Shown here: positions 61,916 to 64,000 of the stretch, one piece after another | How positions within the stretch are numbered: the first letter of the stretch is position 1 | Layout of the letters: every line of letters begins with the position of its first letter | Source of the DNA: Aeromicrobium sp. CnD17-E | GTDB taxonomy: Bacteria > Actinomycetota > Actinomycetes > Propionibacteriales > Nocardioidaceae | NCBI RefSeq assembly: GCF_024124745.1 | Contig: NZ_JAMXRU010000004.1 | Location: 1-64,000, forward strand | DNA length: 64,000 nt | Reading direction: 5' to 3' | Program-made: the position numbers and the translations under genes | The notes under the pieces: generated by a model | The model's database searches: none | What the model was told of the DNA's origin: nothing | What the model saw: the letters and a program-made list of their open reading frames with translations, nothing else

Positions 61916-62476
61916 GTGCCTCGCAACGACCACCGCCGCGCCACCCTCGCCGACGCAGGGATCCGCGTGCTGGCGGAGGAGGGTGCGCGAGGCCTCACGC
62001 ACCGTGCCGTCGACAAGGCCGCCGGCACACCGGTCGGGACGGCGTCGAACTACTTCCCCCGTCGTGACGACCTCGTCGCGGCCCTGGTCGAGCGCATCGG
62101 CGAGCGCCTCACGCCCGACCCCGAGGCCGTGCGGGGAGACGCCCCGGCCGATCGCGCCCTGTTCACCGCCTACGTGCACGACGTCGTACGACGACTCCGC
62201 GCCGACCCGCACGTGGCACTGGCGCTCTTCGAGCTGCGCCTGGAGGCCACGCGTCGCCCCCACGTCGCCGCGACCCTCGGCGCCTGGCGACAGCGCGCCT
62301 TCGAGGACGACGTCGCCTTCAACGCCGAGGCCGGGCTGCCCGGCGGACGCACGGAGCTCGCCCTGCTCCACCACGCCGTCGACGGCCTGGTGCTGGACCG
62401 GCTGACCGTGCCGCTCGACACCGGCGTGTCGCTCGAGACCGCGATCGAGGAGCTGGTCGACCGGATCCTGCGCTGA
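61916..62476 (+). CDS. TetR-family regulator
   Basis: A 186-residue protein. The helix-turn-helix is RRATLADAGIRVLAEEGARGLTHRAVDKAAGTPVGTASNYFPRRDDLVAAL. The C-terminal ligand domain (TetR_C) ends EELVDRILR. It likely represses itself and the divergent reductase gene through the twin palindromes. Confidence 0.92.
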   Translation: MPRNDHRRATLADAGIRVLAEEGARGLTHRAVDKAAGTPVGTASNYFPRRDDLVAALVERIGERLTPDPEAVRGDAPADRALFTAYVHDVVRRLRADPHVALALFELRLEATRRPHVAATLGAWRQRAFEDDVAFNAEAGLPGGRTELALLHHAVDGLVLDRLTVPLDTGVSLETAIEELVDRILR

Positions 62477-62494
62477 GGTGACGGACCCTCGGGC

Positions 62495-63037
62495 TCAGTC
62501 GGGGCGCGTTCCCTCGAGCGCGAACGTACGGTGGGTCGACCACCCCTCGCCCTCACGGTGCAGGTAGAGCGCGACCTCGGTGACGTCGAAGTCGCAGCCG
62601 AAGTCCTCGAGCGTCGCGTAGGCGTGGTCGAGAGCCGCGTCGTCGAGGTGGTGCGCCACCGTCACGTGGGGATGGAAGGGGAACAGCGGCTCCGGCGCGT
62701 CGAGCGCGGCCCGCAGGTCGGCCGCCAGGACCCCCGCCTCGGCGATCCCGCGGCTGACCGTCACGAAGACCACGGGCGACACGGGCCGGAAGGTGCCGGT
62801 GCCCTTCAGCGTCACCTCGAACGGGGCCGTCCGGGCGGCCACGTGCTCGAGCCGCGCCGCGAGGTCTTCGAGCCCGTCCTCGGTGACCTGGTCGGGGGGC
62901 AGCAGGGTGATGTGGCTGGGGATCTGTGCGGCCGCGGGGTCGCCGAACGACGCCCGGTGGGCGCGCAGCTGCTCGCCGAACGGCTCCGGGACGGCGATCG
63001 CGACGCCGAAGGTCAGCGCGCCGTCCTGCGACGTCAT
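62495..63037 (-). CDS. 2'-5' RNA ligase family (2H phosphoesterase) protein
   Basis: A 180-residue protein with the two His-x-Thr motifs of the 2H superfamily: SHITLLPP near residue 40 and FHPHVTVAHHL in the second half. Such enzymes act on 2',3'-cyclic phosphates or 2'-5' bonds in RNA. I start at the ATG at 63035-63037, 16 bp behind the trpS stop, because residues upstream of it are trpS shadow. Confidence 0.88.
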   Translation of the reverse strand: MTSQDGALTFGVAIAVPEPFGEQLRAHRASFGDPAAAQIPSHITLLPPDQVTEDGLEDLAARLEHVAARTAPFEVTLKGTGTFRPVSPVVFVTVSRGIAEAGVLAADLRAALDAPEPLFPFHPHVTVAHHLDDAALDHAYATLEDFGCDFDVTEVALYLHREGEGWSTHRTFALEGTRPD

Positions 63038-63053
63038 GCCCTCCAGGCAGGGG

Positions 63054-64000
63054 TCAGACACCGCGGACGAGCCCGACCTTGTCGTACACGTCCACCACCA
63101 CCGGCGCCGCGACCTCGCGGGCCCGAGCCGCCCCCGCGGCGAGCACGCGGTCGAGCTCGGCGGGGTCGTCGAGGTAGCCGCGGGTGCGCTCGCCGAAGCC
63201 ACTCACCAGGTCGGCCACCAGGTCGGCGAGGGCGACCTTCAGGTGGCCGTACTGCTGGCCCTCGAACTGCGCGACCACGTCGTCGACCGTCGTGCCGGCC
63301 ACCGTCGCGAACAGCGTGAGCAGGTTCGCGATCCCCGGCTGGCCCTCCGGGTCGTAGCGGATCGTGTCGCCGGAGTCGGTGACCGCCGAGCGGATCTTCT
63401 TGGCAGCCTTCTTCGGGTCGTCCAGCAGGTCGACGATGCCGTTCGGCGACGACGCCGACTTGCTCATCTTCGCGGTCGGGTCCTGCAGGTCGGCGATCTT
63501 GGCGGTGCCCTTGACGATGTAGGCCTCGGGCTGGCGGAACGTCTCGCCGTAGTGGTGGTTGAAGCGCTGCGCGAGGTTGCGCGACAGCTCGAGGTGCTGG
63601 CGCTGGTCCTCGCCCACGGGCACGTGGTGCGGGTTGTAGAGCAGGATGTCGGCGGCCTGCAGGATCGGGTACGTGAACAGCCCGACGCTCGCCTTGTCGG
63701 CGCCCGCCTTCGCGCTCTTGTCCTTGAACTGCGTCATGCGGCCGGCCTCGCCGAAGCCCGTGAGGCAGTTGAAGACCCACGCCAGCTGCGTGTGCTCCGG
63801 CACGTGGCTCTGGCAGAACAGGGCCGACCGCTCGGGATCGACGCCGGCGGCCAGCAGCTGGGCGGCCGAGCGGTGCACCCGCGTGCGCAGCTGGGCCGGG
63901 TCGGGCTGGACCGTCAGGGCGTGCAGGTCGGCGATGAAGTAGAAGGCGTCGTGGTCCTCCTGCAGGCCGACCCACTGGCGCACCGCTCCCAGGTAGTTCC
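63054..64000 (-). CDS. trpS: Tryptophanyl-tRNA synthetase (5' end outside window)
   Basis: The last 315 residues are present. The class I KMSKS motif appears as [32 protein letters not shown] and FVFNC-like [21 protein letters not shown] are typical of bacterial TrpS. It charges tRNA-Trp. The N-terminal HIGH region lies beyond the right edge. The 2H phosphoesterase gene follows closely on the same strand. Confidence 0.95.
   Translation of the reverse strand, partial: NYLGAVRQWVGLQEDHDAFYFIADLHALTVQPDPAQLRTRVHRSAAQLLAAGVDPERSALFCQSHVPEHTQLAWVFNCLTGFGEAGRMTQFKDKSAKAGADKASVGLFTYPILQAADILLYNPHHVPVGEDQRQHLELSRNLAQRFNHHYGETFRQPEAYIVKGTAKIADLQDPTAKMSKSASSPNGIVDLLDDPKKAAKKIRSAVTDSGDTIRYDPEGQPGIANLLTLFATVAGTTVDDVVAQFEGQQYGHLKVALADLVADLVSGFGERTRGYLDDPAELDRVLAAGAARAREVAAPVVVDVYDKVGLVRGV

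Overview
The window is one continuous piece of very GC-rich chromosome with strong third-position GC bias and many GTG starts. The gene set points to Actinomycetota, probably the Nocardioidaceae/Propionibacteriales: an oligoribonuclease gene beside tRNA-His, a dapC-fdxA pair, a three-gene succinate dehydrogenase with a single long membrane subunit, a complete kdpFABC-DE locus, and many promoters with a TAGGGT-like -10 box, several of them leaderless. The assignment is inferred from gene content and order. I see no transposase, integrase, phage gene or CRISPR array. The accessory signals are instead intergenic repeats.

Layout. 1-5.3 kb: a pair of dynamin-like GTPases, a PrsW-type protease, tRNA-Arg with a downstream array of 64-bp copies of its own 3' part, an aldo/keto reductase and twin FluC fluoride channels. 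5.3-8.2 kb: a DsbA-like thiol protein, oligoribonuclease, tRNA-His, a cold shock protein, then about 670 bp of nested inverted repeats. 8.2-15.3 kb: a repetitive GSGDV protein, GlpD, an MmpS-like protein, a PYROXD2-like oxidoreductase, tRNA-Lys with three 93-bp copies of its 3' half plus terminator, and small genes. 15.1-23 kb: kdpFABC with kdpD and kdpE, plus an unlisted 56-residue membrane ORF behind kdpE. 23-32 kb: dapC, fdxA, GNAT, HxlR and hydrolase genes, then a secreted nuclease and a secreted 5'-nucleotidase in one operon. 32.3-43.6 kb: a small kinase, adenosine deaminase, and a LacI-controlled ribose/deoxyribose cluster (lacI-rbsK-rbsD-rbsA-rbsC-rbsB, deoC, two aldehyde dehydrogenase genes). 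43.8-52.8 kb: a nucleoside uptake and salvage operon (Bmp lipoprotein, ATPase, two permeases, cytidine deaminase, a cytochrome P450, thymidine phosphorylase, MaoC). 52.9-64 kb: an amidohydrolase, an SRPBCC protein, an MFS exporter with its MarR regulator, a second hairpin-repeat region, sdhCAB, LysR, a RibD-like reductase with TetR, a 2H phosphoesterase and the C-terminal part of TrpS.

How the genes fit together. Much of 27-52 kb can be read as one chain for using external nucleic acid. The secreted nuclease and 5'-nucleotidase would release nucleosides, the BMP-family ABC system would import them, and adenosine/cytidine deaminases and thymidine phosphorylase would process them. DeoC with aldehyde dehydrogenase would then burn the deoxyribose phosphate. 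This is inference from family functions and proximity.

The most unusual structures are (i) four tandem, translationally coupled 27-codon ORFs on an 80-bp period between the two nucleoside permease genes, each carrying a hairpin that would mask the next ribosome binding site, and (ii) two independent tRNA genes followed by tandem copies of their own 3' parts. There are also at least three families of dispersed hairpin repeats, including a 46-nt family found at 7.8 kb and three times at 56.4-56.7 kb.
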